In this document: positions 1-7,857 of the stretch, piece by piece
How the letters are laid out: each line of letters begins with the position of its first letter
Position numbering within the stretch: position 1 is the stretch's first letter
Source: Pseudomonadota bacterium
Lineage (GTDB): Bacteria > Pseudomonadota > Alphaproteobacteria > Sphingomonadales > Sphingomonadaceae
NCBI GenBank assembly: GCA_023387085.1
Contig: JAEWIL010000203.1
Location: 1 to 64,000, forward strand
Direction: 5' to 3'
Length of the DNA: 64,000 bases
The notes under the pieces: model-generated
Database searches by the model: none
What the model saw: the letters and a program-made list of their open reading frames with translations, nothing else
Told to the model about the DNA's origin: nothing
Position numbers and translations under genes: made by a program

Positions 1-1216
1 GCGTCACCTGCGCGTCGGCGACGCGCACGCCCTGCTGGCGGAGATCCTCGACGAGGCGCGGCTGCGCGGCCTGGACGATCGTCGCGGTCGCCTCATGCTG
101 CGTGTCGAGCCTGACCGTCACGCCCGCGTCGCCTGTCAGCATCGACACGTCGAGGCGGCCGAGATGGCGGGGCATCAGGCGAAAGCTGATGTCACCCTTG
201 TCCGATTTGGTCGCGGCGATGTCGGCGGCGAGCTGCGCGATCCACTGGTCGTCGCTGCTCATGTCGAGCACCCGCTCGGCGACCGGCGCGGGCTTGGCGG
301 CTTCGGCCAGCGGCGCGGCGCCCTGAAGATCGGGCTGCGCGAAGAGCACGGTCATCGAAGCGCCGGCGTCGAGGACGGGCTTCGCAGTCGCGGGTGCGGC
401 GGAAGCGGGAACGGCCGGCTGAGATGGCGCGGCTTCGGCGACCCGAACGGGCATCAGCGTCTGCGGTGCGGCTTCGGCCGGGCGATGAAGCCCGGTCGGC
501 GCAGCGGGCTTTGCGGCCCTTTCGGCGACCGGCTTGTCGGCCACGGGGATCGCCGCGGCAGCCACTGTAACGGCGACCGGAGTTTCGGTGGCGGCGGTGG
601 GCTCCACGACGATGACGGCTGCAGCGGCGGCCTCCGAACGCTCGGCCTCGCCGACCGCCGGCGTGTCGTCGCCTGCGCGCATAGTCGGCGCGGGCTTGTC
701 GCATGCGGGCGCGCCATTCTTGAGCGGGGTCGCAATGGCGATCAGCAGGCTGGCCGCCGCGGCTGCGTCGTCGACAGGCTGCGTATCGCCCGGCCTTGCG
801 GGCGTCCTTACTGCCGGTTCGGCGGAGAGCGCGGTATCGACCGGCGCGTCGGCGATCGGCTGAGCGAGGCCGAACAGCGCGGCGGCCGGCGGCGTCGTCG
901 GCCGCGCGGGCCGGGCGGGCGCGGCATCCGGCGTTTCGGAGACGATCGGCATAGTGGCTTGGGGAGCGGGCTGCCCCGCGGTCTGGACGCCGAAAGGATT
1001 CGCGGCAACCGGCATGGAAGGCGTGGCGGTCGGGCTGGGTAAAGCGGACACGACCGGAGCCGCCGTGACGGCCGCGGTTGTCGCTGGCACGTTCGCGAGC
1101 AATTGCTCGAAGCCCGGTTCGCTCGACGCATTGCCCACAGCCGCCGCTTGGCCCAGCACCGCGAGAATCGCGGCGGCGCCGGTCTGCGCCGGGGTCTGGG
1201 GAAGCGACGCCATCAT
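1..1216 (-). CDS. fliK: Flagellar hook-length control protein FliK (C-terminus cut by window edge)
   Basis: FliK is the secreted ruler that fixes hook length and switches the export gate to filament substrates. About 405 codons are visible and the end lies outside the window. The first ~300 residues are Ala/Pro/Thr-rich and low in complexity, usual for a secreted ruler. The folded C-terminal domain is recognisable near residue 345 by LMPRHLGRLDV followed by VTVRLDTQHEAT. The start is the first of two tandem ATGs; it overlaps the fliJ stop by 4 bases (ATGA). It is the seventh gene of the fliEFGHIJK run. The long low-complexity part gives open frames in other phases, but only this frame carries the FliK domain. 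Confidence 0.88.
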   Translation of the reverse strand, partial: MMASLPQTPAQTGAAAILAVLGQAAAVGNASSEPGFEQLLANVPATTAAVTAAPVVSALPSPTATPSMPVAANPFGVQTAGQPAPQATMPIVSETPDAAPARPARPTTPPAAALFGLAQPIADAPVDTALSAEPAVRTPARPGDTQPVDDAAAAASLLIAIATPLKNGAPACDKPAPTMRAGDDTPAVGEAERSEAAAAAVIVVEPTAATETPVAVTVAAAAIPVADKPVAERAAKPAAPTGLHRPAEAAPQTLMPVRVAEAAPSQPAVPASAAPATAKPVLDAGASMTVLFAQPDLQGAAPLAEAAKPAPVAERVLDMSSDDQWIAQLAADIAATKSDKGDISFRLMPRHLGRLDVSMLTGDAGVTVRLDTQHEATATIVQAAQPRLVEDLRQQGVRVADAQVT

Positions 1217-1656
1217 GCCACGCCTCCGTCAATCAGCCGCAAGCTCATCGCGCGGCGGCGATGCGGACGGTTGGCGTCGGCGCGGCGCTCCTGTTCCTGC
1301 GCTTCCGACTTGCGGCTGCGTTCGTAAAGCCGGACGGCCGATTCTTCCTTCATCATCGCGCTCTGGGCGACGACGCCCGCCTCGTCGCGGCGAACACCTG
1401 CATTGACGAGCGGCGCGGCGAGATTTTCCTTGGCCATGTCGAGCCGCATGCCGAGTTCGCCGATCGTGTTGAGCGCGCGGCCCGCGACCGCGCCCTTCGC
1501 CATCGCGAGGTCAGTGCGCAGCACCTCGAGGCGCTTCGACAGTTCGACGAGGCTTGCAAGTTCGCCCTTGGCGCGCGCGAGATTGGCTTCGGCCATCTGA
1601 TGTTCGACGGTGCGCACGCGGATGATGCGTTTGCGGCGTGCGGTGCGGGCGTTCAT
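1213..1656 (-). CDS. fliJ: Flagellar export protein FliJ
   Basis: A 147-residue, highly charged, predicted all-helical coiled-coil protein with evenly spaced Lys/Arg/Glu and Leu, the usual size and composition of FliJ. FliJ couples the FliI ATPase ring to the export gate and recycles chaperones. Sequence conservation in this family is poor, so the call rests on size, coiled-coil character and position between fliI and fliK. It overlaps both neighbours by 4 bases, which implies translational coupling. Confidence 0.82.
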   Translation of the reverse strand: MNARTARRKRIIRVRTVEHQMAEANLARAKGELASLVELSKRLEVLRTDLAMAKGAVAGRALNTIGELGMRLDMAKENLAAPLVNAGVRRDEAGVVAQSAMMKEESAVRLYERSRKSEAQEQERRADANRPHRRRAMSLRLIDGGVA

Positions 1657-2984
1657 GCAATATATCCTTCGATCAGGGCTTGGCGGGATGTTTCGAAATC
1701 GACCTGGGCGCTGGCGGCCTGCGACACGAAGGCGAGCTGGTGCGCGCGCATCGCGATCGCTTCGTCGAGCACCGGATCGCCGCCGGCGACATAAGCGCCC
1801 ATCAGCATCAGATCGCGATTCTCTTCATAGGAAGACCAGAGCTGGCGAAAGCGCGCGGCGGCGGCGGCATGGTCGGGATCGACCGAATCGGCCATGGTGC
1901 GCGACAGCGACCGGGCGACGTCGATCGCGGGATAGACGCCCTGTTCGGCGAGAGTACGCGACAGGATGATGTGGCCGTCGACGATCGCGCGCGCGCTGTC
2001 GACGACCGGGTCGTCGATGTCGCCGCCGTCGGCGAGGACGGTATAGAGAGCGGTGATCGATCCGCCGGTCGCATTGTCGTTGCCGGCGCGTTCGACGAGC
2101 GAGGGGATCAGCGCGAAGGTCGAGGGCGGATAGCCCTTCATCGTCGGCGGTTCGCCCAGCGTCAGCCCGATTTCCCGCTGGGCGTGGGCGACGCGGGTCA
2201 GGCTGTCGATGAGGAGCAGCACTTTCTTGCCCTCGGCACGAAAGCTTTCGGCGATCGCGGTCGCGCGCATCGCGGCGCGCAGGCGAAGCAGCGGCGGATG
2301 GTCGGCGGGGACCGCGACGACGACCGATTTCTTGCGGACGGCGGGCGGCAGCTTGGTCTCGACGAAGTCGCTGACCTCGCGGCTGCGTTCGCCGATCAGG
2401 CCGACGACGATCACGTCGCATTCGGTGCCGGCGATCATCTGGCCCATCAGAACCGACTTGCCGACGCCCGACCCCGCGATGATCGCGACGCGCTGGCCCT
2501 CGCCGATGGTGAGCAGGCCGTTGATTGCGCGCACACCCATGTTGAGCGGCTTCGTCACGCGGCCGCGGCGCAGTGGATTGACCTTGCGGCCGGCCAGCGG
2601 CCACTGGAACTGCGACTTGACCGGCGGACGGCCGTCGAGCGGGTGGCCCTGGGCATCGATGATCCGGCCCAGCAGCGCTTTGCCGACCGCGACCATCGAG
2701 CTTGCGCCGTGCGGTTCGACCGGGGCACCGGTGACGAGCGGCATGTTCGTGTCGAAGGGGAGGACGAGGCTGCGGTGGCCACGAAAGCCGACGACCTCGC
2801 CATAGACATAGTCATTGTTTGCCGACTTGATGCGGACGTTGCTGCCGAGCGGCTGGGGGAAGCCCGACACCTCGAGCATGATCCCTTCGTGCGCGACGAG
2901 CGTGCCGATGCGGCGCGGGCTCGCGTCGCGAAGCTCGACGGGCGCGAGCAACTGCTGCGCGGTCATCGCCAGGCGGCGGGTCAT
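1653..2984 (-). CDS. fliI: Flagellum-specific ATPase FliI
   Basis: 443-residue cytoplasmic ATPase that energises flagellar type III export, homologous to F1-ATPase beta. The Walker A loop GSGVGKS lies near residue 163 and Walker B (KVLLLIDSLTR) near 245. The type III ATPase signature appears as YPPSTFALIPSLVERAGN. The start ATG at 2984 (MTRRLAMTAQQ) overlaps the fliH stop by 4 bases and gives the family length of about 440. The frame stays open upstream to 3233, but that stretch is fliH read in another phase. Confidence 0.95.
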   Translation of the reverse strand: MTRRLAMTAQQLLAPVELRDASPRRIGTLVAHEGIMLEVSGFPQPLGSNVRIKSANNDYVYGEVVGFRGHRSLVLPFDTNMPLVTGAPVEPHGASSMVAVGKALLGRIIDAQGHPLDGRPPVKSQFQWPLAGRKVNPLRRGRVTKPLNMGVRAINGLLTIGEGQRVAIIAGSGVGKSVLMGQMIAGTECDVIVVGLIGERSREVSDFVETKLPPAVRKKSVVVAVPADHPPLLRLRAAMRATAIAESFRAEGKKVLLLIDSLTRVAHAQREIGLTLGEPPTMKGYPPSTFALIPSLVERAGNDNATGGSITALYTVLADGGDIDDPVVDSARAIVDGHIILSRTLAEQGVYPAIDVARSLSRTMADSVDPDHAAAAARFRQLWSSYEENRDLMLMGAYVAGGDPVLDEAIAMRAHQLAFVSQAASAQVDFETSRQALIEGYIA

Positions 2985-3583
2985 GCGTCGTCCCCTTCGC
3001 TGCCGAGCGCGGCGCGGAGTTCGTTGAGGTAGACGGCGCGGCCATGTTCGATCCAGCCAGCCGAGGTTTCGACGCGGACGGTGCCGCGCGTCATCGACGG
3101 GTCGGCCTCGATCGGCAGCGCGATCGCGGCATCGACGAGCAGCGCGGCGTCGGCTGGATTGACCCACAGGGTGCGCGCCTTGTCCGCTTCGGCGACCATC
3201 GCGGCGGCGATGTCGGCCTGTGCTTGCAGCCATTCGGCGTCGATCGGCGCCTGGCCGACGATCTGGCGAACCAGTCGTTCGACCGTCTCGGCGATCAGCT
3301 GCGCAAGTTCCTCGCTGGGCTCGTCCTGGAGCGCCTCGGCCCCCGCGACGAGCGCGAGCAATTGCTCGCGTTCGACGGCGAAAGCAGCTTCGGCAAGGCG
3401 CTGCCCTTCGGCCAGTCCCCGAGCGAAAGGATCGTCCGCCGCTTCGGCTTCGGCGGGCGGGGCTTCGACCGGCACCATTTCGGCGGCCGGCGGCGGGCCG
3501 AAATGAAGGGGACGAAAACCGCGGCCTTCCGCCATGGCGGCAGCAAGCGAAATGACGGTCGCTTCGGCGGCGCGATCAGACAT
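2981..3583 (-). CDS. fliH: Flagellar assembly protein FliH
   Basis: 200-residue regulator of FliI, a peripheral stalk-like homologue that holds the ATPase inactive until it docks at the export gate. The middle is Glu/Ala-rich (residues ~45-100, predicted helical) and the C-terminal half has the FliH/HrpE-like pattern with a VRVETSAGWIEHG segment near 165. It overlaps fliG by 8 bases and fliI by 4. Divergent family, so position in the operon is a major part of the evidence. Confidence 0.85.
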   Translation of the reverse strand: MSDRAAEATVISLAAAMAEGRGFRPLHFGPPPAAEMVPVEAPPAEAEAADDPFARGLAEGQRLAEAAFAVEREQLLALVAGAEALQDEPSEELAQLIAETVERLVRQIVGQAPIDAEWLQAQADIAAAMVAEADKARTLWVNPADAALLVDAAIALPIEADPSMTRGTVRVETSAGWIEHGRAVYLNELRAALGSEGDDA

Positions 3584-4616
3584 AGTCGTCCGCTCCGCCC
3601 GCGATCATGATTTCGCCGCTCGCCGCCATCTGGCGAACGATCTGCATGATCGCCTTCTGTGCATCGTCGACGTCGGTGCGCTTGACCATCGTCATTTCGG
3701 CCATTTCGTCGCGGATCGTTTCCGACGCGCGTTTCGACATGGTCGCGAGGCAGCGGTCGACCATGTCGGCGTCGGTGCCCTTGAGCGCGACCGCAAGCTG
3801 CGCGGCATCGACCGAGCGGAGTACGGTGCCGAGCGCCTTGGCGTCGAGATCGCGCAGATTTTCGAAGATGAACATTTCTTCCTCGATGATCTGGGCAAGC
3901 AGCTTGTCGGTCTTTTTGAGTGTGCGGATCGTGCGTTCGCTGAGCTGCTTCGGCATTTTCTTCATGATCTTGGCGACGTCGCCGGGGCCGCCGATCGGCT
4001 GCTTGGCGACCCGCTGGCCGCTGACGTTCGCGGCGGCGAGCACCGATTCGAGATCCTCGATCGCGGCGGCGGGAACCGAGGTGAGCTGCGCGGCGCGCAG
4101 CACCAGCTCGGCCTGGAGCGCTTCGTCGAGCGCCTCGATCGCGCGCGCGGCGACGTCGGGAATCAGCACCGACAGGATCAGGGCGCCGACCTGCGGATGC
4201 TCGTTGGCGAGCAGCGCGCTGATCGCGTCGACATCCATCCAGCGCAGCATCTCGAGCGACGCGGCGCTGGATTGGGGCGCGACGGCGGCGAGGATGTTGT
4301 CGGCGCGCACGTTGCCGACCGCTTCGTGGATCACGCTGCGGATGCGCGTGTCGGCGCCGACCGCGAGCGCGCTGACGTTGCGGCTTTCGGAGACGAACTG
4401 GTCGAGCGCCTGCTCGATCTGGCTTTCGCTGGCATTCGCGCTGTCATACATCGACTTCGCGATCTGCCGCACCTCCTCGGGGCCGAGATGCTTGAGTATC
4501 GTCGCGGCCTCGCTCTCGTCGAGCAACATCAGGAGGATGGCGGCGGCCGAAGCCCCTTCGATCGCGGGCAGGGTGCGCGGAGCGTCTTCGGTCAGCGTGT
4601 CGATTTCGTCAGGCAC
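3576..4616 (-). CDS. fliG: Flagellar motor switch protein FliG
   Basis: 346-residue rotor protein linking the FliF ring to FliM/FliN and receiving torque from the MotA/B stator. FliG-N begins near residue 20 (AAAILLMLLDESEAATILKHL). The middle domain carries the EHPQ motif (ANEHPQVGALILSVL, ~140). The C-terminal torque domain starts near 245 with acidic and basic residues at spacings typical of the charged ridge helix. Length is normal for the family. It overlaps fliF and fliH by 8 bases each. Confidence 0.95.
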   Translation of the reverse strand: MPDEIDTLTEDAPRTLPAIEGASAAAILLMLLDESEAATILKHLGPEEVRQIAKSMYDSANASESQIEQALDQFVSESRNVSALAVGADTRIRSVIHEAVGNVRADNILAAVAPQSSAASLEMLRWMDVDAISALLANEHPQVGALILSVLIPDVAARAIEALDEALQAELVLRAAQLTSVPAAAIEDLESVLAAANVSGQRVAKQPIGGPGDVAKIMKKMPKQLSERTIRTLKKTDKLLAQIIEEEMFIFENLRDLDAKALGTVLRSVDAAQLAVALKGTDADMVDRCLATMSKRASETIRDEMAEMTMVKRTDVDDAQKAIMQIVRQMAASGEIMIAGGADDYV

Positions 4617-6267
4617 GGGCGCCCTCCTGCATCAGCTGGCGGACGACGAGCGCGGCACGCGCCGAATCCTGGCGGACGAATTCGCGGACCAGGTTGGCGC
4701 GCGCTTCATAGCTCGGTGCGGCTTCGATCATCTCGAGCGTGATCGCGTTGCCCGCGTGCGGGTTAGCGAGGGTCGCGGGGTTCTCGGTCACCGCGAGCAA
4801 TGTTTCCTCGATCTGCGCTTCGCGTTCGGCGCGCTGGGTGGCGCGCTGTTTCGCGGAACGGATCAGCGGGCGGCCGATGAAGAAGAATGCGAGGATCGCG
4901 GCAAGGATCGCGCCGGCCTGCTTGATCAGGGGCAGAAACCACGGTTGGTCGTAGAAGGCGGGGGCTGCGTCCTCGACCTTGACGAACGGACGCTGGCTGA
5001 TCGCGACGAGATCGCCGCGCGCGGCGTCGAACCCGACCGCGCCCTTCACCAGACTGTCGATCTTGGCGATGTCGGTTTGGGTCAACGCCTTCTTGCCCTG
5101 ATTAAGCGCGACTGCGACCGATACGCGGCGAAGCCGACCCTGCGGCTGGTGGGTGACCGAAATCTCGCGGCCGACCTCATAGGCACGGGTTGCGTTTTCA
5201 TTGCTGTTCGTCTGCGCTGCGCCCGGGGCGCCGGCGGCCGAGGGAACGGGTGCAGTGTCGGTGACGGTCGAGGCCTGCGGCGGCTGGTTCGACAGCGCGC
5301 CCGGAATGCCGACGGCGGGCGGCGGAGCGCCGTCGCCGCTGATGCTGCGCGTCACCTGTTCGCTGGTCAGCGCGCGGTCGTCCTTGGGGAAGCTTTCGCG
5401 CGTCGCCTGGCTTTCGGACATGTCGACATCGGCATGAACCTCGACGGTGTAGTTGCCGGCGCCGAGCATCGGTCCGAGCAAGGTGTCGAGCGCGCGGCGG
5501 AAGCGATCCTCGACCTGCGTCTGGAGCTGGAAGGCCTTCATGTCGCCGTTCGACGCGCCGTCGCTGAGCAGCGCGCCGCGCTGGTCGATCACCTGCACCT
5601 GGTCGGCGTTCATGCCGGGAACCGACGAGGCGACGAGAAAGCGGATCGCCTGCACCTGGCCGTCGCTGAGCGAGCGGCCGTTCTGGAGCGTGAGCATGAC
5701 CGAGGCGGTTGCGGGCTTGTCCTCGCGGACGAACAGGCTGGGTTCGGCGGCGGCGATGTGGACGCGTGCGGTCTTGACCGCGTCGATCGTCTCGATCGTG
5801 CGCGACAGGTCGGCTTCGCGCGCCGAGCGCAGCGTTTCGCCCTCGATCGCGCGGCTCGACCCCATCGGCAGCTGGGCGATCAGGCTGTCGCCGCTCGGCT
5901 GCGCCTTGGGCAGGCCTTGCCCCGCCAGTGCGATGCGGGCCTGATACAGCTTGTCGGCGTCGACGGTCAGCGCGCCGGTCGTCGGATCGATGGTGTGCGC
6001 GATGCCTTGCGACTGCAGGGCGTCGGCGACCGCCGACTTGTCGCTGTCGTCGAGCCCGGCGAAGAGTTGCGCTTGCGGCGCCGACTGCGTCATGAACCAG
6101 GCAAGCGCGGCGATGCCGATCGCGGTCGTGGTGGCGATCGCGGGCAGGGCGCGCTGGACGGCGGGCTGGCGGACGAACTGCTGGACGGGCGCAAAACGGC
6201 CACCCATCGCGGGGACGGGCAGGCGGTTGGTGTCGTCGACGGGGGTCAGGATCTGGGTTTCGGCCAT
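4609..6267 (-). CDS. fliF: Flagellar M-ring protein FliF
   Basis: 552-residue inner-membrane protein forming the MS ring, the base on which the motor and export gate assemble. It has two membrane segments: residues ~42-60 (TTTAIGIAALAWFM) and ~430-455 (AGAILAAILAFFFIGRPLI), with the long periplasmic ring-building part between them and a C-terminal cytoplasmic tail that binds FliG. A Gly/Pro-rich linker (~305-350) separates ring-building motifs, as in other FliF proteins. It starts 3 bases after the fliE stop. Confidence 0.95.
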   Translation of the reverse strand: MAETQILTPVDDTNRLPVPAMGGRFAPVQQFVRQPAVQRALPAIATTTAIGIAALAWFMTQSAPQAQLFAGLDDSDKSAVADALQSQGIAHTIDPTTGALTVDADKLYQARIALAGQGLPKAQPSGDSLIAQLPMGSSRAIEGETLRSAREADLSRTIETIDAVKTARVHIAAAEPSLFVREDKPATASVMLTLQNGRSLSDGQVQAIRFLVASSVPGMNADQVQVIDQRGALLSDGASNGDMKAFQLQTQVEDRFRRALDTLLGPMLGAGNYTVEVHADVDMSESQATRESFPKDDRALTSEQVTRSISGDGAPPPAVGIPGALSNQPPQASTVTDTAPVPSAAGAPGAAQTNSNENATRAYEVGREISVTHQPQGRLRRVSVAVALNQGKKALTQTDIAKIDSLVKGAVGFDAARGDLVAISQRPFVKVEDAAPAFYDQPWFLPLIKQAGAILAAILAFFFIGRPLIRSAKQRATQRAEREAQIEETLLAVTENPATLANPHAGNAITLEMIEAAPSYEARANLVREFVRQDSARAALVVRQLMQEGARA

Positions 6268-6270
6268 GGG

Positions 6271-6639
6271 TTACACCGGCATGTTCATGATGTCGCGATA
6301 CGCGGAGAGCAGCTTGTTGCGGACCTGAAGCGTCGTCTCGAAACCGAGCGAGGCTTTCTGCCGCTCGATCATCACGCTGACGATGTCGTGCGTGTCGCCG
6401 CGTTCGTAGGCTTCGCTGAGTTCACTCGCTTTCGTCTGCTGGGCGTTGACCTGCTGCAGGGCATTGCTGATTGCCGCGCCGAAGTCGGGCGCGGTTCCTG
6501 TGGCGCTGCCCCCAAGTCCGCCGACGCCGCCGTCGATGCCGCCCGCGGTACCGCGTCCGGCGGCGCGTTGCAGCGCCTGGTTCTGATTGAGAATCGAACT
6601 GCGCATCTGCAGCAGCCGGCTCGGGTCAATCGTGCTCAT
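6271..6639 (-). CDS. fliE: Flagellar hook-basal body protein FliE
   Basis: 122-residue adaptor between the MS ring and the rod. The C-terminal part is typical: a helical segment ending in KASLGFETTLQVRNKLLSAY and a terminal YRDIMNMPV. Residues ~27-52 form a Gly-rich insert that makes it somewhat longer than the usual ~100 residues. An AGGA-type ribosome site lies about 12 bases before the ATG. First gene of the operon, directly behind the sigma-54 promoter at 6691-6706. Confidence 0.92.
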   Translation of the reverse strand: MSTIDPSRLLQMRSSILNQNQALQRAAGRGTAGGIDGGVGGLGGSATGTAPDFGAAISNALQQVNAQQTKASELSEAYERGDTHDIVSVMIERQKASLGFETTLQVRNKLLSAYRDIMNMPV

Positions 6640-6690
6640 AAGCTGTCATCCGTCCTGAGCGCGGCGGTCTGCCGCACGCCCGGAGAGTAA

Positions 6691-6706
6691 TGCAAAGCGC
6701 ATGCCA
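6691..6706 (-). promoter_or_regulatory. Sigma-54 (RpoN) promoter of the fliE operon
   Basis: Read on the minus strand the site is TGGCATGCGCTTTGCA, matching the -24/-12 consensus TGGCACG-N4-TTGCW at 11 of its 12 specified positions (T for C at one). GG and GC are exactly 12 bases apart. Transcription would start near 6680, leaving a ~40-base leader before fliE. Sigma-54 control of early or middle flagellar operons by an NtrC-type activator such as FlbD/FleQ is well known in related bacteria; the activator is not in this window. Confidence 0.85.
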
Positions 6707-6886
6707 GATTTTTAAAGCACGAGTTTTCAGGGATTTGTCTGGCTATCAAACAGGCTTAACGCGCTCTTCGACATTTTTTTGACGGGCTTGCTTAATCCGC
6801 GTCAGGGGCGGCCGTTACTGCATCCGTGACCGCTCGCCGAGCCCTCACGATACGGGAATTGGCCAAACGGGCCGGAAAGGAACATT

Positions 6887-7705
6887 ATGACTGTCATCAA
6901 CACCAATGTGAGCGCGCTCCGCGCCCAGAACAGCTCGCGTGTTGCCAACAAGATGCAGGCCACCGCGATGGAACGCCTGTCGAGCGGCAAGCGCATCAAC
7001 AGCGCGAAGGACGATGCTGCCGGCCTCGCCGTCGCGACCCGCATGCAGGCTGCTTCGCGCGGCTTCACGCAGGCGATCCGCAACGCCAACGACGGCATTT
7101 CGCTCGCGCAGACCGCCGATAGCGGCGCGGGCAGCATCTCGGACATCCTCGTTCGCATGCGCGACCTGGCGATGCAGGCTTCGACCGGCACGCTGAGCGA
7201 CGCCGACCGCGCGCTGGTGCAGAAGGAAGTCACCGCGCTGATCTCGCAGATCGGCGACATCACGACGCAGACGACCTTCAATGGCAACAAGCTGCTCGAC
7301 GGCAGCGTGACCGCCGGCTTCGACATCCAGACCGGCCTCAACACCGGTGAAAAGGTGAACATCACGATCGGGAATCTCACGGCGACGACGCTCGGCGTCA
7401 ACGCGCTTTCGGTTGCGACGGCTGCCGGCGCCACCGGCGCTCTGGCGACGCTCGACACCGCGATCACCACGGTGGCCGGCGAACGCGCCAACATCGGTGC
7501 GCAGCAGAACCGCCTGGAAGCGGCTGTCGACAATTTGACGGCCCGCGTTACCAACCTCGACGAATCGCGTTCGCGCATCGAAGACGCCGACTTCTCGGCC
7601 GAATCGACGAAGCTCGCCGCTGCCGGCATCCTGTCGCAGGCATCGACCGCGATGCTCGCCCAGGCGAACCAGAGCGCGCAGGGCGTGATGAACCTGCTCC
7701 GCTAA
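6887..7705 (+). CDS. fliC: Flagellin (filament subunit)
   Basis: 272-residue flagellin. The N-terminal D0/D1 domain begins [14 protein letters not shown] and contains the conserved [21 protein letters not shown]; the C-terminal D0/D1 ends [22 protein letters not shown]. The central variable D2/D3 part is almost absent, as in the short flagellins of alphaproteobacteria. It has its own transcription unit: a GGAAAGGA ribosome site, 247 bases of spacer shared with the divergent fliE operon, and a terminator just downstream. I could not find a convincing sigma-54 or sigma-28 promoter in the spacer. Confidence 0.96.
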   Translation: MTVINTNVSALRAQNSSRVANKMQATAMERLSSGKRINSAKDDAAGLAVATRMQAASRGFTQAIRNANDGISLAQTADSGAGSISDILVRMRDLAMQASTGTLSDADRALVQKEVTALISQIGDITTQTTFNGNKLLDGSVTAGFDIQTGLNTGEKVNITIGNLTATTLGVNALSVATAAGATGALATLDTAITTVAGERANIGAQQNRLEAAVDNLTARVTNLDESRSRIEDADFSAESTKLAAAGILSQASTAMLAQANQSAQGVMNLLR

Positions 7706-7765
7706 GGCGGAAACGCAGCTATGAATTCAGGCCGACTTTGGTTGGTCCCTTTATTGGCCTGATAC

Positions 7766-7802
7766 GACGCCCCGGCTCCCCACAGCCGGGGCGTCTTTAT
7801 TT
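7766..7802 (+). terminator. Rho-independent terminator after flagellin
   Basis: Perfect 12-bp stem GACGCCCCGGCT / AGCCGGGGCGTC around a 6-base loop, followed by TTTATTT. It begins 60 bases after the flagellin stop. No T-run exists on the other strand, so it serves only the plus-strand gene. Confidence 0.92.
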
Positions 7803-7857
7803 GCTGTTCGTGACCGAACAGAAGCGGCACCGGCTCGCTTCGGGCGTAAACGGACTC

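Noticed and set aside
3607..6690. Very long open frame antisense to fliG, fliF and fliE
   Set aside because: Composition bias of GC-rich genes keeps the opposite strand open. The translation is low-complexity, Arg/Ser/Ala-rich, and shows no family motif, while the minus strand encodes clear flagellar proteins.
6720..6760. Possible sigma-54 site before flagellin (AGGGATTTGTCTGGCT)
   Set aside because: Spacing between GG and GC is right but most consensus positions fail, and TGGCTATCAAACAGGC nearby has the wrong spacing.
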